Shown here: positions 23,513 through 32,004 of the stretch, piece after piece
How positions within the stretch are numbered: the first letter of the stretch is position 1
Layout: each line of letters starts with the position of its first letter
Assembly (NCBI RefSeq): GCF_017311415.1
Contig: NZ_JAEKIS010000028.1
Span: forward strand, 1 to 37,412
Source of the DNA: Salipiger abyssi
Lineage (GTDB): Bacteria > Pseudomonadota > Alphaproteobacteria > Rhodobacterales > Rhodobacteraceae
Direction of reading: 5' to 3'
Length of the DNA: 37,412 nt
Notes under the pieces: generated by a model
Seen by the model: the letters and a program-made list of their open reading frames with translations, nothing else
Databases searched by the model: none
What the model was told of the DNA's origin: nothing
Position numbers and translations under genes: made by a program

Positions 23513-24838
23513 TCAGAAAATCTCGAGGTCACGATCAACCATGACCGTGATCCGTGTACCCTGATCGACATGTATCACTGGCCGGATCGCCAGATAGTCC
23601 TGCATCACGCTTTGCGTGCTATCGCGCAGGTCGCTGCCGACATCACTCGCAACATCGGCCGCCGCCTCGCTGTCGATTTGACCCGCTGCAGCCGCAGGCA
23701 AGGCGCCGATCAAGGAGATCAGCGCGGCGGAGCCGAAGCGTTGCGCGAAACGGGTGTCGACAAACCCGGTGGTGCCAGTACGGCCGAGTTCGTCTCCACC
23801 GAAGGCGCTGATCTGCACGGTCTGATTATCGGGCAAGATGATCCGATCCCATGCCACCATGACGCGCGATTGGGCAAGTGCGACATCGGAGCGGTAGCGC
23901 CCGATCAGCCGCGCGCCGCGCGGGATCAGGATACGCGTTCCATCGAAAGAATGGACGTCTTCCGAGACGATGGCGCGGATCGCGCCGGGCAGTGTGCTGT
24001 CGAGGGCCGTCTCTGTCACAGCCTGAATCATGGTGCCTTGAACAACCGTGTTCGATGGGTTCGCGATCACTTCGGCACGTGTCACCTGTGCTGGTTGCGC
24101 GCCCGAACGAACAAAGGCTTCATCTGCATTCAGACGCGCGGCTTCCAGCGTATTCTCCCTATCCGCACCCGCGCCCATCCCGGAGAACGCGATCATAGGA
24201 GACGCGATGCGCTCTGCGCGGGCCTCAGCTTCGGCTGCGCGCCGCCTTTCGAGTTCGGCCAGCCGCAATTCTTCTTCACTTGGTCCCAATGAGCTCGGCT
24301 CTGGTGGTACAAGCCGTGCAAGCTCCAAGTCCATGCGGAGCTGATTCAATTCGCGATCCCGCTCGGTCAGTTGCCGCTCGAGGGCACGCTGCGCCTCGGC
24401 GGATGCTTCCTGTAAGGTGGCAATTTGCGCCGTCAGGTCGGCAATAGCCTGCTCCGCCCCGCTATCCGCGGCCTCGGCCGGTCTTGCGCGCAGTTCCTCG
24501 AGTTCCGCTCTCAATGTCGCAAGACTTTCCATCAGCGCGAGTTCCGACTCGCTCGGACCTGTGTCCGCAGGCGGGGCTTGGCTGGGCTCCGGGGCAGAAA
24601 TCAGCGCCAGATCTCCGAATCCGGGGCCGCTGCTCTGGAACTCTTCCGGCGCGGCGGTCGCCATTGGCGCTTCTGCCGACGGCTGCAGGGCAGCCCATGC
24701 CAGACCGCCTGCTGCCGCGATGCCGACGACCCCAAGGATCGCGGCAAGCGGCGCAGGCCGCTTGCTTGCCTTCGCTTTGCCTGTCGAGCCTTCGAGAGCC
24801 GCGAGGCGCGCGGCGAGGTCTTCCGTACCTTCGGTCAT
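23513..24838 (-). CDS. virB10: VirB10 core-complex scaffold
   Basis: A 441-aa bitopic protein spanning from the inner to the outer membrane. A cytoplasmic segment (1-30) is followed by the single membrane span LAAILGVVGIAAAGGLAWAAL, a proline-rich stretch, a coiled coil of about 100 residues (90-210, heptads such as LRAELEELRA and RQLTERDRELNQLRMDLEL) and the TrbI/VirB10 beta-barrel domain (from about 260) with GTRILIPRGARLIGRY and FGSAALISLIGALP, the outer-membrane antenna region. ATG overlaps the virB9 stop (ATGA). The coiled coil is longer than in many VirB10 proteins. Confidence 0.93.
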   Translation of the reverse strand: MTEGTEDLAARLAALEGSTGKAKASKRPAPLAAILGVVGIAAAGGLAWAALQPSAEAPMATAAPEEFQSSGPGFGDLALISAPEPSQAPPADTGPSESELALMESLATLRAELEELRARPAEAADSGAEQAIADLTAQIATLQEASAEAQRALERQLTERDRELNQLRMDLELARLVPPEPSSLGPSEEELRLAELERRRAAEAEARAERIASPMIAFSGMGAGADRENTLEAARLNADEAFVRSGAQPAQVTRAEVIANPSNTVVQGTMIQAVTETALDSTLPGAIRAIVSEDVHSFDGTRILIPRGARLIGRYRSDVALAQSRVMVAWDRIILPDNQTVQISAFGGDELGRTGTTGFVDTRFAQRFGSAALISLIGALPAAAAGQIDSEAAADVASDVGSDLRDSTQSVMQDYLAIRPVIHVDQGTRITVMVDRDLEIF

Positions 24839-25536
24839 GATGTGGCCTGTCCTGCGTCCTGGACGCAAACCACCTCTTCGCCAAGTCGAAGGACCCATTG
24901 TCGGTTGACGCCGGACACGCGGATGACGCCGTCACTCAAGGCTTGGCTGTTCACCGCGCGTTCCCTGCCGTTCGAATAACGGAAGATGGCGGGCACCGGC
25001 GCATTCCGTGCGAACCGGAAATACGTGAAGGTACCATCATCCCAGATGGCCGTCGGCGTGAACTCTTCTCGGGCGCTGACCGCATAGTTCGCATTCGGCG
25101 CATCGGCCGCAACCGCCCTGGTGGGTTGCACGCGGTTTTCAGGATAGCGGAACTGCACGACATAATGCGGCGTCTCCCGGGCTTCGACGACATGGAAGTA
25201 GTAGGAGCGGCGGTTGGTGTAGACGGTGATGTTGGTGGCGACGCCAGATGCTGTCGGCTTAATGGCGAAGGCACGGCCACCCGGGACACCGTCGAATTGA
25301 AACCCGACCGTATCGCCGGCGATGATCGAGCGGATGGTTTCACCCTCACCGAATTCGACCGTGGTGACGCGGGTCAGAGTCGTGACGACACGGTAAACTT
25401 GGCCTTCAGTCCAGGTCGCTACGCGCACGCGGTTGTCATGAGAACCTGGGCGGGGCGTGGTCTCGGCCAAGGCAGTCGATCCCGCGAACGTGAGAAAACT
25501 GGCGGCCAACAAGGTAAAGATTGGAGTGCTAGTCAT
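24835..25536 (-). CDS. virB9: VirB9 outer-membrane core protein
   Basis: A 233-aa exported protein (signal peptide MTSTPIFTLLAASFLTFAGS, cut near ALA-ET). It has the VirB9/CagX pattern: an N-terminal beta domain (RVRVATWTEGQVYRVVTTL, GDTVGFQFDG, TNITVYTNRRSYYF) and a C-terminal domain (PTAIWDDGTFTYFRF, PVPAIFRYSNGRE) that contacts VirB7 and VirB10. A single cysteine near the end (EEVVCVQDAG) could form the disulfide known between VirB9 and VirB7 in Agrobacterium; the candidate partner is the lipoprotein at 28160-28375. Start overlaps the virB8 stop (ATGA). Confidence 0.92.
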   Translation of the reverse strand: MTSTPIFTLLAASFLTFAGSTALAETTPRPGSHDNRVRVATWTEGQVYRVVTTLTRVTTVEFGEGETIRSIIAGDTVGFQFDGVPGGRAFAIKPTASGVATNITVYTNRRSYYFHVVEARETPHYVVQFRYPENRVQPTRAVAADAPNANYAVSAREEFTPTAIWDDGTFTYFRFARNAPVPAIFRYSNGRERAVNSQALSDGVIRVSGVNRQWVLRLGEEVVCVQDAGQATS

Positions 25537-26198
25537 TCGGAACGGTCCGATCGGATGGCATATTGGGTGACGGTGAAACCGAAAGGGTTTTGCCAGACAT
25601 CGTCGATCGCGCGGGTCCGCTCGGGCCGGAATTCGAACATCAACGTGGCAGTGAACGATCCATCCTGTACCCCCTGCGGGCTTGTCAGGCGCTTTCTGAG
25701 CCGGACCTGGGCGCGGTTATCGCCAATAAGGGTGATCGATGCGATCTCAACGGCCATCTCGGCCGCAGCCCCGTATCGCGTCGGCGGATAGTTCTCCTGA
25801 CCCGATGTCCACATCTCGCGCATGCTGGCCTCGACCGACCCGGAAGACTGCGCCAGGACACGGCGGACACGAAGATCGTTGTCGAGCTGGTTGTAGGTTT
25901 CGCGGTCGAGAATGTAGCGGTAGATTTGCGCTTCGATCACGGCAGGGCGTTCGGCGAGCGACACGGTTTCAACCGTGGCATTGGGGAGCGCCATCCCGGT
26001 CGCGGGATCGTAGGGGACAACCACGGGAGGCGGCGTCTCGACCATCAGCGCGACAGCCGCAGCTGTCAAACAGCCGAATACACCAAAGCCTGCTCCAGAA
26101 AGGCCGATCATCCGCCAAAGCTGTTCCCGGCGCAGGGCACCGTAGACAAGTTCCTCTTCCACGAGTTCGCGCGCAGTCATCACCCCTGCCCTACTCAT
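25533..26198 (-). CDS. virB8: VirB8 inner-membrane assembly protein
   Basis: A 221-aa bitopic protein: a short cytoplasmic start (ARELVEEELVYGALRREQLWRM), one membrane span (IGLSGAGFGVFGCLTAAAVALM) and a periplasmic NTF2-like domain with the family's features (IEAQIYRYILDRETYNQLD, IASITLIGDNRAQVRLRK, TATLMFEFRPE, NPFGFTVTQYAIRSD). VirB8 nucleates channel assembly and contacts VirB9, VirB10 and VirB5. Start and stop overlap neighbours by ATGA. Confidence 0.93.
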   Translation of the reverse strand: MSRAGVMTARELVEEELVYGALRREQLWRMIGLSGAGFGVFGCLTAAAVALMVETPPPVVVPYDPATGMALPNATVETVSLAERPAVIEAQIYRYILDRETYNQLDNDLRVRRVLAQSSGSVEASMREMWTSGQENYPPTRYGAAAEMAVEIASITLIGDNRAQVRLRKRLTSPQGVQDGSFTATLMFEFRPERTRAIDDVWQNPFGFTVTQYAIRSDRSE

Positions 26199-26992
26199 GG
26201 CTCAAGGTCCGGCAAGGTGAAGTCCATGTAGCGGCGTTCTTCGGCAACGGTGGCGGCGTCAACCACGCCTGCATTGCCTGCGCCTAGGGTTTGAATCGCT
26301 TCCAGCTCCCACATCCGGGTCATAGCGATGGCGAGTTCCGCCGTGACGCGGGTGTTGTGATCCATCGAGGCTTTGAGATCCTCCATGTCCGGGATCATCT
26401 CGACCAGACGTTCCACCCGTTCGAGAGACTGTTCCGCCTCTGCGTGGCTGTTCTGCGCCGCTGCCGACATCACAGCACCTGTGGTTGCCCGCGTGGCCAC
26501 GCCTTCAGCGCCCGGATTGCCGCTGGTGGCGATTTCGCGGAGAGAATCCTCGTCGAACCCGGCACTTGCCAGCGCCTGTTCCATCTGCGTGCGCATGGGC
26601 CCGGCATTGGGCCCGATGAGAGCGCTCCAATCGCCCGCCTGGATGCCTCGGATCAGGCCGGGGATGTCTTCGAAGTTGGCCTCAAGCAAGGTGTCGAGGT
26701 CCCCGCCCATGGCAAGTCCGAGGATGCTGCGCGGCCCGGTGAGCGAGGCATACATCTCGTTCAGCTGATCGAGTTGGCTTTGCAGCATGTCCAGTTGCTC
26801 CAACGCATTGTCCAGAAGATCCGTCTGGATCCCGAAATCCTGCAGCATCTGTTGAAGCTGGCGGATTTCCTGAGCAATGTTCTGAGTGTCCACCGTGGGC
26901 ACACCCTGTGCCGCGACAGGTCCGGTGACATTGAGGGTGAGCGCGAGAGCAATGCTACCGGCGAAAAGGGAACGGGGCAGGCGCAGGTTCAA
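26195..26992 (-). CDS. virB5: VirB5 minor pilus protein
   Basis: A 265-aa exported protein with a signal peptide (LFAGSIALALTLNVTGPVAA, cut before QGVPTVD). The mature part is almost wholly helical with a coiled-coil start (IAQEIRQLQQMLQDF, LDNALEQLDMLQSQLDQLNEMYASLTG) and ends VAEERRYMDFTLPDLEP. This is the plan of VirB5/TrbJ proteins, which cap the pilus tip and aid recipient contact. Its QGVPT start and MDF-x-x-x-DL end are shared with the upstream transglycosylase gene. Start overlaps the previous stop (ATGA). Confidence 0.85.
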   Translation of the reverse strand: MNLRLPRSLFAGSIALALTLNVTGPVAAQGVPTVDTQNIAQEIRQLQQMLQDFGIQTDLLDNALEQLDMLQSQLDQLNEMYASLTGPRSILGLAMGGDLDTLLEANFEDIPGLIRGIQAGDWSALIGPNAGPMRTQMEQALASAGFDEDSLREIATSGNPGAEGVATRATTGAVMSAAAQNSHAEAEQSLERVERLVEMIPDMEDLKASMDHNTRVTAELAIAMTRMWELEAIQTLGAGNAGVVDAATVAEERRYMDFTLPDLEP

Positions 26993-28155
26993 CGCAAATC
27001 CTCCTGACTGAAATCCATGAATTGCCGCTCGGCAGCCTGGGCCGCCGCCAAGGCGATCTGCTCGGCACTGAGTGGCTCGGTTCGGGCGGCCTTGATCCGG
27101 GTCCGGATTGCGACCAGCCGGGCCTGTTCGGCCCGGGCATAGGTGTTGAGCGCGATGGCCTCGTGGAGATCCTCGGTCTCGCCAATGCGGGTGATGATGT
27201 CCTGCACGCGCAGGGCGGCCGCGCGGACTGAGACCAGCGAGTAGTCGCCATAGACCCCTGCGCCGTGGGCCGAGAGGCTGAAACTCGCATTCGCCAGAAG
27301 GACCGGGTCGATGGTGCCGAGCGCATCGATGCCGCCCATGGCCGCGAGGTAGCTGTTGTACTGCTGCGGGATCACCACGACATAGTGCTGGGTTTCCGCG
27401 AAAGGCGGCACACCGCCATAATCCTGCACATTGCCAGGACCGGCGTTATAGGCGGCGAGCGCATGGATAATGTTGCCATCGAACATGTTCAGCATTTGTG
27501 CGAGGTATCGCGCACCGCCGGTGACCTGCAGATAGGGATCGTCGTAATAGGCCGGGTAGATCCCGAGATCGCCCGCGGTACCGGGCATGATCTGGGTAAG
27601 TCCGAAGGCCCCCACGGGTGAGCGTGCCCCGATCTGGAAACGACTTTCCTGCCAGATCAGCGCCTGCAAGAGACAGCGCCATTGCACGAGCGAAAGACCT
27701 GCGCGGCCGACCCCGGACAGACTATGGGTGTCGCGTGCTGCGCGGATGATCAGCTCCTCGATCCCCTCCCTGGCATCGCCGAACATCCGCGCTGCCGCTG
27801 GATTGGTGTCCTCGGGCGCATAAAGACTGGCGGCCGCGCTTTCGACGTCGTCGACCGCCCCCTGCCCCGCCTCGAGCCCCGCCACGGTTCCGGCCACGTC
27901 TCCAGCGCCAAGCGACATGGCATCCATCAGCCCTTCGAGGGAGGCGAGTTGCTGGCGCTCGATTTCGGCCAGTTCCTCCTCTCGGCTTAGCCGGACCTGC
28001 TGCAGTGCCAGGTCCCGATCGGTCTGCTCAAGGATGGCCTGCCGCTCTGCGAAGAGGCGCAGATCGAAGGTCGGCACGCCTTGGGCGACCGCTGGCCCCG
28101 CCGTGGGACCTGCCAGTGCAAAGCCGATCATCGAGAGAGGAAGCCAGGTCCGCAT
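26989..28155 (-). CDS. VirB5-like protein with lytic transglycosylase domain
   Basis: A 388-aa exported protein starting at 28155, four bases after the lipoprotein stop. After the signal peptide it reads QGVPTFDLRLFAERQAI and a coiled coil (EQTDRDLALQQVRLSREEELAEIERQ-like), as in VirB5. Residues about 155-280 are a goose-type/SLT lytic transglycosylase: WQESRF with the catalytic Glu, SPVGAFGLTQIMPGTA, ARYLAQMLNMFDGN and ALAAYNAGPGNV. It then returns to helices and ends AERQFMDFSQEDLR, nearly the VirB5 end. So a murein-cutting domain seems to sit inside a VirB5-type frame. It should open peptidoglycan during channel assembly and may also be a pilus-tip component. A separate VirB1-type enzyme is encoded at 31321. 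Confidence 0.8.
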   Translation of the reverse strand: MRTWLPLSMIGFALAGPTAGPAVAQGVPTFDLRLFAERQAILEQTDRDLALQQVRLSREEELAEIERQQLASLEGLMDAMSLGAGDVAGTVAGLEAGQGAVDDVESAAASLYAPEDTNPAAARMFGDAREGIEELIIRAARDTHSLSGVGRAGLSLVQWRCLLQALIWQESRFQIGARSPVGAFGLTQIMPGTAGDLGIYPAYYDDPYLQVTGGARYLAQMLNMFDGNIIHALAAYNAGPGNVQDYGGVPPFAETQHYVVVIPQQYNSYLAAMGGIDALGTIDPVLLANASFSLSAHGAGVYGDYSLVSVRAAALRVQDIITRIGETEDLHEAIALNTYARAEQARLVAIRTRIKAARTEPLSAEQIALAAAQAAERQFMDFSQEDLR

Positions 28156-28159
28156 TGGC

Positions 28160-28375
28160 TCAGCCGCCCGCCCCCAAGAGGACGAAATCGCAGGCCGTGT
28201 CGCGGCGCGTGACCTCCGCCCCCATGGTCGAGATCGTGGCGGTGGCGGTTCCTGCCTGCGCAGGAGCCTCGCGAAAATTGAAGCAGTTGGCTTGCGGGGG
28301 GTTATGCTGCGCACAGGCTGTCAGGGTCAGGCCGAGCCCGAGCAGCACTACGCTGCGAATGATGGTACGGGTCAT
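28160..28375 (-). CDS. small lipoprotein, probable VirB7 equivalent
   Basis: A 71-aa protein with a lipoprotein signal (IIRSVVLLGLGLTLTACAQ), the lipid-bearing cysteine being C21. Two more cysteines follow (ANCFNF, DTACDF). Its start overlaps the virB4 stop (ATGA). VirB7 is a short outer-membrane lipoprotein that anchors VirB9; this is the only lipoprotein inside the operon, which supports that role. At 51 mature residues it is somewhat longer than Agrobacterium VirB7, and there is no direct sequence match, so the call rests on type and place. Confidence 0.65.
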   Translation of the reverse strand: MTRTIIRSVVLLGLGLTLTACAQHNPPQANCFNFREAPAQAGTATATISTMGAEVTRRDTACDFVLLGAGG

Positions 28376-30756
28376 GTCACTCTCCAGAAATCAGGACGTT
28401 CGCGATAATCGGCGCCGACAAGCGCTTCGCCCTTCTCCATTCCGCCAAGGATGGTCACGAGCGGGCCGAGCGCGCTGAGATCGGCATCGATCACGACGGA
28501 ACCACGGTCGTCGCGTACAAGCGCGAGCCGCGAGGCCGAGCCGACGCCCAGAAGCACGTCGAGCTCTTTCTCGGTCAGGCCGAGCATCGCGTAGTCAGCG
28601 GCGGAAGCACGAATGTTGGGCAAGAGCACCTGCGTCGGCACCGCTTCCACGATGGTCTTGCCGGTGCGCGTGCGCTCGAGCTGGCTGGCATATTGCGTCA
28701 TCATCACGACGACGGCGTTCTGCTTGCGGGCGGTCACCAGCCAGTTGCTGAGGCGCTCCGCAAAGTAGGCGTTGTCGAGGGCTTTCCATGCCTCGTCGAT
28801 GACGATGATGGTGGGCTTGCGGTCCTCGATCACCCGCTCGACCCGGCGGAAGAGGTAGGACAGGACCGCCATGCGTTCCCGCTCGCTCTCGGAATCGAGG
28901 ATGCCGGTGAGGTCAAAGCCCGCGACGTCTCCATCGATGCTGAAACTGTCCTCGGCATTGGCCCCGAAGATCCAGCCGTAGCGACCCTCGGCCGTCCATT
29001 CCTGCATACGCTCGAAGAGATCGCCCTCGTCATCGGTCGAGACCAGCAGCGAGGCGAAATCCGACCAGTTCCGTAGACCCGCATGTCCTGCGCTGGCGTT
29101 CTGGCGCACGACTTCCTGCAGTCGGTTGGTCTGAACCGGGGTTAGCGGTCGATCGCGCCGCTCCAAGAGGCTCGCGAGCCAATCAGCAAGCCATGCCTGG
29201 CCCCGCACGTCGATCTCGGTCTGGAGCGGATTGAGGCCCGTGGGGCGCCCCGCCCGCACGGTCGAATAGCTGCCGCCGAGCGCGCGGACGGCCATCTCCA
29301 TGCCCGCGCGATAGTCGAATACGAAGACCCGCGCACCTGCCCGCCGTGCCATGGTCATCAGGAAAGCCGCCAGGACGGATTTGCCGGAGCCGGGACGGCC
29401 GAGGATCAGCGTGTGGCCTCCCGTGGGCTCGCGATCCGGCGCGCCCTGTTCGTGGAAGTTGAAGCGAAAACCACTGCGCTCGGGTGTCGGAAAGAGCGTG
29501 ATCGGCACGCCCCAGGGGACTTCCCGCCCTGTCTTTCCGAGCGGGGTGCGGTGGAAGGTAGCGAGATCGGCGAAGTTGTGGTTCGTGATTGCGGCCTTGC
29601 GGCTGCGCGCCCCTGTGTTCCCGGGATGCTGCGCCATGAAATGCGCCCGCGCCCCGAAGGCTTCCGAGATCAGGTTGATCCCGGAGGTGGCGGAGATGTT
29701 GCGGATTTCGGCCGCGATGTCGTCGAGGGCGGCCTGGGATCGCGCATAGACAGCTACGGTCATGTGGTGCTCGCCGAAGATCAGGCGTTTGGATTCCAGA
29801 TCGTCCTGCGCGAGTTCCAGTTCCTGGGCGAGACTGACGGCTCCGTCATTGGCGGCCTGCATTAGCCGCAGCTGCCGCTTGATCCGGCCCGCCATAATGT
29901 TGGCGTTGATCGGCACAAAAGAGTGCGTGACCACCATGTCGACGGGCAGATTCAACTCGTCGAGCATCAGGCTATCGGTCTTGGCCGGGTAGTTCTTCAC
30001 CGCAAAGATCGCCCCGAGCTTGTCGCCGACGGCACCGTCCGAGAGTGCGATGGTCGTGCCGCGGAAGGTGACGCGCGTATTGGCTACGTCCTCGGCGATC
30101 ACACCGAGGCGCGACCGGGGGAAGAGCGGGTGCTCCTCGCCCGTGTTGAGTGAACCGAGGAAGCCCAGAAGCTCGCCGGTGCTTGCGGCCAGAAGGCGGG
30201 GCTTCAGCTCATCGAAGGAGGACAGCAGAAAGCCCACAACCTCGTCGAGCTTGCGCAAGCGGCGGGTGGTGTCGGCCGCATGTCGCGAGCGAGACGCCCC
30301 AAGTCCGAACGGCAAGCGGCTGCTCACCTCGGGGCGCTTCAGCACGGTCAGGGTCAGCGTCTTGTCGCGCAAGCCCGCGCGGCCGAGATGCGCGTGCCAT
30401 CGTTTGTCGATGGCAGCAGCGAACCCCTCGCCCGGAATGGGCGGCAGGGTCACATCGACCGCTTTCGAGACCTTGTGCAGGTAGAATGAGAACTCGGTCC
30501 CGACCTGCGCCACGATGCCAGCCAGCAACCCTCCGATCCGGTCGAGATGCCCGTCCTCGCTCGTGATGCTGTTCACCCCCTCGAGCCGGATGCATTGCAT
30601 CAGCTCGTTGCCGCGTGTCCGGATCGTTCGGTCGTTCACGAGGCTCACATAGGGCAGCATCATTGAGAGCCGCTTCTCGCCCTTGACCCATGCGGGTAGC
30701 GCGGTCAGCGGATCGATGGCGTTCTCAACCGCATCGGCAATTCCATCACGGGGCAT
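28372..30756 (-). CDS. virB4: VirB4 secretion ATPase
   Basis: A 794-aa ATPase, the main motor of the channel at the inner membrane. The N-terminal 400 residues are the VirB4/CagE region (AIDPLTALPAWVKGEKRL opens it; FSFYLHKVSK and MVVTHSFVPINANIMAGRIKRQLR follow). The ATPase domain has Walker A LGRPGSGKSVLAAFLM near 455, Walker B TIIVIDEAWKAL near 645 and the following VMMTQYASQLERTRTGK. All motifs are intact. It starts within the end of virB3 (11-base overlap). Confidence 0.95.
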   Translation of the reverse strand: MPRDGIADAVENAIDPLTALPAWVKGEKRLSMMLPYVSLVNDRTIRTRGNELMQCIRLEGVNSITSEDGHLDRIGGLLAGIVAQVGTEFSFYLHKVSKAVDVTLPPIPGEGFAAAIDKRWHAHLGRAGLRDKTLTLTVLKRPEVSSRLPFGLGASRSRHAADTTRRLRKLDEVVGFLLSSFDELKPRLLAASTGELLGFLGSLNTGEEHPLFPRSRLGVIAEDVANTRVTFRGTTIALSDGAVGDKLGAIFAVKNYPAKTDSLMLDELNLPVDMVVTHSFVPINANIMAGRIKRQLRLMQAANDGAVSLAQELELAQDDLESKRLIFGEHHMTVAVYARSQAALDDIAAEIRNISATSGINLISEAFGARAHFMAQHPGNTGARSRKAAITNHNFADLATFHRTPLGKTGREVPWGVPITLFPTPERSGFRFNFHEQGAPDREPTGGHTLILGRPGSGKSVLAAFLMTMARRAGARVFVFDYRAGMEMAVRALGGSYSTVRAGRPTGLNPLQTEIDVRGQAWLADWLASLLERRDRPLTPVQTNRLQEVVRQNASAGHAGLRNWSDFASLLVSTDDEGDLFERMQEWTAEGRYGWIFGANAEDSFSIDGDVAGFDLTGILDSESERERMAVLSYLFRRVERVIEDRKPTIIVIDEAWKALDNAYFAERLSNWLVTARKQNAVVVMMTQYASQLERTRTGKTIVEAVPTQVLLPNIRASAADYAMLGLTEKELDVLLGVGSASRLALVRDDRGSVVIDADLSALGPLVTILGGMEKGEALVGADYRERPDFWRVT

Positions 30757-31024
30757 AGCTGTCGCCTCCGTGCAGCTTGCGGTTCGTGGTCGGCGGGGTT
30801 TCCTGCAGGGTGATCACCAGGACATCGAGGAAATTCGGATCCCAGTCTGCGGCTTTCCAAAGCGCCGGCCAGGCCAGCCCCGCGAACACAGCCACCACCC
30901 AGCTCTGCACCCAGAGGAATAGAAGCGTCGAGCCGAAGAGCCAGACCATGGCGTACATGATCGGCAAGCCCATCAGCTTGGGTGGCCTGAGAAGACCGAT
31001 GAACACGCGGGACTGGTCAGCCAT
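30746..31024 (-). CDS. virB3: VirB3 inner-membrane protein
   Basis: A 92-aa protein with one to two membrane spans: RVFIGLLRPPKLMGLPIMY opens in the usual VirB3 manner (positive, proline-containing), then MVWLFGSTLLFLWVQSWVVAVFAGLAWPALW and a soluble tail that includes DPNFLDVLVITLQETPPTTN. VirB3 works with VirB4 and is sometimes fused to it; here they overlap by 11 bases. It is nine bases after virB2. Confidence 0.88.
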   Translation of the reverse strand: MADQSRVFIGLLRPPKLMGLPIMYAMVWLFGSTLLFLWVQSWVVAVFAGLAWPALWKAADWDPNFLDVLVITLQETPPTTNRKLHGGDSYAP

Positions 31025-31033
31025 GGATAGAGC

Positions 31034-31324
31034 TCAGGTGGTCCAGATGGCGGCGACGATGGTGGGTGCTGCGGCGATGCCCGCGATTGCAACCACGACC
31101 CAGAGCGCCTGACGAAAGTCGAGGATGCCAAAGAGCCAGGAAAGGAACACCCCGATCAGTGCGAGCGTGCCAATCACGATCCCCAAGGGACCGGTGATCG
31201 CATCGACAATTCCTTGAAGCAGGGTCTGTACCGGCGAGAGGTCGATGCTCTGTGCAAGCGCTGGACCCGCCAGCACGATAAGGGCCATCGCGCCGAGCGC
31301 GACGATCGAAGGTCTCGATGTCAT
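31034..31324 (-). CDS. virB2: VirB2 major pilin
   Basis: A 96-aa pre-pilin. The signal peptide (IVALGAMALIVLAGPALA) is cut before QSIDLSPVQ. The mature 71 residues hold two hydrophobic helices (GPLGIVIGTLALIGVFLSWLFG, ALWVVVAIAGIAAAPTIVAAIW) joined by a short polar loop ILDFRQ, the standard form of conjugative pilin. Start overlaps the virB1 stop (ATGA). High expression would be expected; no extra promoter is seen. Confidence 0.9.
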   Translation of the reverse strand: MTSRPSIVALGAMALIVLAGPALAQSIDLSPVQTLLQGIVDAITGPLGIVIGTLALIGVFLSWLFGILDFRQALWVVVAIAGIAAAPTIVAAIWTT

Positions 31325-32004
31325 GAAAGATCTCCTCTGAGCCGCTCAAACACGGCAGTCACACGGGCCACATGCCCTTGGGTTTCGCGAAAAGGGGGAA
31401 TGCCGCCGTGGCGTGTGACCGCCTCCGGACCAGCGTTGTATGCCGCAAGGGCCAGAGAGCCCTCGCCGAACTGGTCGAGCATCATCAGCAGGTAGCGGGC
31501 TGATCCGTCGAGATTCTGCGCAATGTCATGTGGGTCCACGCCGAGGTCGCGGGCGGTATCCGGCATAAGCTGCCCGAGGCCTATAGCCCCGACAGGGCTA
31601 CGTGCAGCCGGATTGTATGCGCTCTCGACTTCAATGTTGGCGCGGTAAAGGAGCGCCCAATCAGTGACGGAAAGCCCCGCGCGACGCAGCGCACCATGCC
31701 CGGCATACCGTAGAGCCGTGGTCTCGATCGCATGGAGGATTTCTGGGGTGGCGCCGGCGGCAGATCGGGCCGGGATCGCTGTCTCGACAGTGGCGCCAGG
31801 AACGCGAGGTTCTGCGAAGAGAAAAAGGCGCCCGTTTGCCTCTTGAGAAGTGGAAATCAATTGGCCGTCTGGGCCAACCGAAAAGATGAAACCGTCGGCC
31901 AGGGCCGGGGGCGCGGAACAAACGCCTGTACCCAAAGCAACGACGAGCGCAGTCGCGCGGTCAGCTGCCTTTGACCGGAGGCGCGGCGTGGCGTTCGCGG
32001 CCAC
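31321..32004 (-). CDS. virB1: VirB1 lytic transglycosylase
   Basis: About 227 aa. The start is uncertain: no ATG fits, and GTG at 32004 or TTG at 32013 give a signal peptide (DRATALVVALGTGVCSAPPALA, cut before DGF). Both lie inside the end of the 108-aa gene, a 44-53 base overlap. The enzyme domain shows EVESAYNPAA with the catalytic Glu, SPVGAIGLGQLMPDTARDLGV, GSARYLLMMLDQFGEGS and LALAAYNAGPEAV, typical SLT lytic transglycosylase motifs. It opens peptidoglycan for the channel. A second enzyme of the kind is at 26989-28155. Confidence 0.82.
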   Translation of the reverse strand: MAANATPRLRSKAADRATALVVALGTGVCSAPPALADGFIFSVGPDGQLISTSQEANGRLFLFAEPRVPGATVETAIPARSAAGATPEILHAIETTALRYAGHGALRRAGLSVTDWALLYRANIEVESAYNPAARSPVGAIGLGQLMPDTARDLGVDPHDIAQNLDGSARYLLMMLDQFGEGSLALAAYNAGPEAVTRHGGIPPFRETQGHVARVTAVFERLRGDLS

